DNA of 5,694 bases from an uncultured Lactobacillus sp. Its GTDB lineage: Bacteria; Bacillota; Bacilli; Lactobacillales; Lactobacillaceae. A program made the translations under genes and the position numbers. Below are positions 5,372-5,694 of the stretch, in pieces (the first letter of the stretch is position 1; each line of letters begins with the position of its first letter). A model generated the notes under the pieces. That model was not told where the DNA came from. It was given only the letters and a program-made list of their open reading frames with translations, and did not search any database. The stretch lies in assembly GCA_946409675.1 (NCBI GenBank), contig CAMJXI010000075.1, positions 1 through 5,694 of the forward strand. The letters run 5' to 3'.

Positions 5372-5694
5372 ATCTGACTTACCAACCAGGTTCGCCAATG
5401 GAAGAAGTGGCGTTGGTTGATATCAGCTTCGAACTAAAAGAAAATAGTTTTACCGCTTTGGTTGGCCATACTGGTAGTGGTAAGTCGACGCTTTTGCAAA
5501 ACTTTAATGCGCTCTTGAAACCAACCGCTGGGAAAATTTCGATTGCCGGCTATGAGATTACACCGGAAACGACGAACAAAAACCTGAAGGAACTCCGCCA
5601 CAAGGTCGGAATGGTCTTCCAATTTCCGGAAAACCAATTGTTTGAAGAAACGGTTCTGCGTGACATTGCCTTTGGACCCAAGAACTTTGGTGTG
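5347..5694 (+). CDS. ecfA2: Energy-coupling factor transporter ATPase EcfA2, 3'-truncated by window
   Basis: Second ATPase of the ECF module, partner of EcfA1. Only 116 of an expected 280-290 residues are present, and the frame is open to the right edge. Visible are the start [20 protein letters not shown], Walker [10 protein letters not shown] (40-48) and the Q-loop region [13 protein letters not shown] with Q92; FQFPE-QLFE is the A2-type version. The signature, Walker B and H-switch lie beyond the window. ATG 5347 lies inside the last codons of ecfA1 in another frame, giving a 25-bp overlap that includes the ecfA1 stop. No good SD precedes it, so translational coupling to ecfA1 is likely. 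The normal Gram-positive order continues with ecfT and truA. Confidence 0.95.
   Translation, partial: MELKFEHVDLTYQPGSPMEEVALVDISFELKENSFTALVGHTGSGKSTLLQNFNALLKPTAGKISIAGYEITPETTNKNLKELRHKVGMVFQFPENQLFEETVLRDIAFGPKNFGV

Overview
This window is a piece of the conserved ribosomal-protein/RNA-polymerase superoperon of a low-to-moderate-GC Firmicute, almost certainly a member of the Lactobacillaceae. Three things point there. The gene order is secY-adk-infA-rpmJ-rpsM-rpsK-rpoA-rplQ-ecfA1-ecfA2, with no map gene between adk and infA. The Adk has a four-cysteine zinc LID and an unusual GKGTAS P-loop flank. The S11, L36 (38 aa) and Ecf ATPase sequences are of lactobacillar type. From memory, Adk looks closest to the Lactobacillus acidophilus/delbrueckii side of the family, but I cannot fix genus or species.

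Layout. Bases 1-47 are not biological: they are the tail of an Illumina P7 oligo, an 8-nt index and the TruSeq read-2 adapter. They are joined directly to the interior of secY, so the window starts at an untrimmed contig end. SecY (48-1010) lacks roughly its first quarter. It is followed after 13 bp by adk (1024-1677). An 80-bp gap with an extended -10 promoter precedes infA (TTG start), the short rpmJ (1997-2113), rpsM, rpsK, rpoA and rplQ, all on the + strand and separated by 17-51 bp. The 200-bp gap after rplQ holds a long imperfect hairpin with an internal UUCG hairpin and a T10 tract. I interpret this as the L17 downstream element (L17DE) RNA, which also serves as the operon terminator. 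It abuts a probable sigma-A promoter for the next unit, ecfA1-ecfA2, which overlap by 25 bp. ecfA2 runs off the right edge after 116 codons.

How the genes work together. SecY is the membrane protein-export channel. Adk balances adenine nucleotides. IF-1, L36, S13, S11 and L17 belong to translation initiation and the ribosome. RpoA is the alpha subunit that nucleates RNA polymerase. Together this is a growth-rate-linked expression module. EcfA1/EcfA2 are the paired ATPases of the shared energizing module of energy-coupling factor (group II) vitamin importers; ecfT would be expected just beyond the right edge.

Nothing here looks like a new defence, mobile or biosynthetic system; no phage, IS, CRISPR or tRNA was seen. 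The points most worth attention are the adapter at the left end, the structured RNA after rplQ, a G5C5 palindrome overlapping the rpoA ribosome-binding site, and a Trp in place of a functionally important Arg in the SecY C5 loop.
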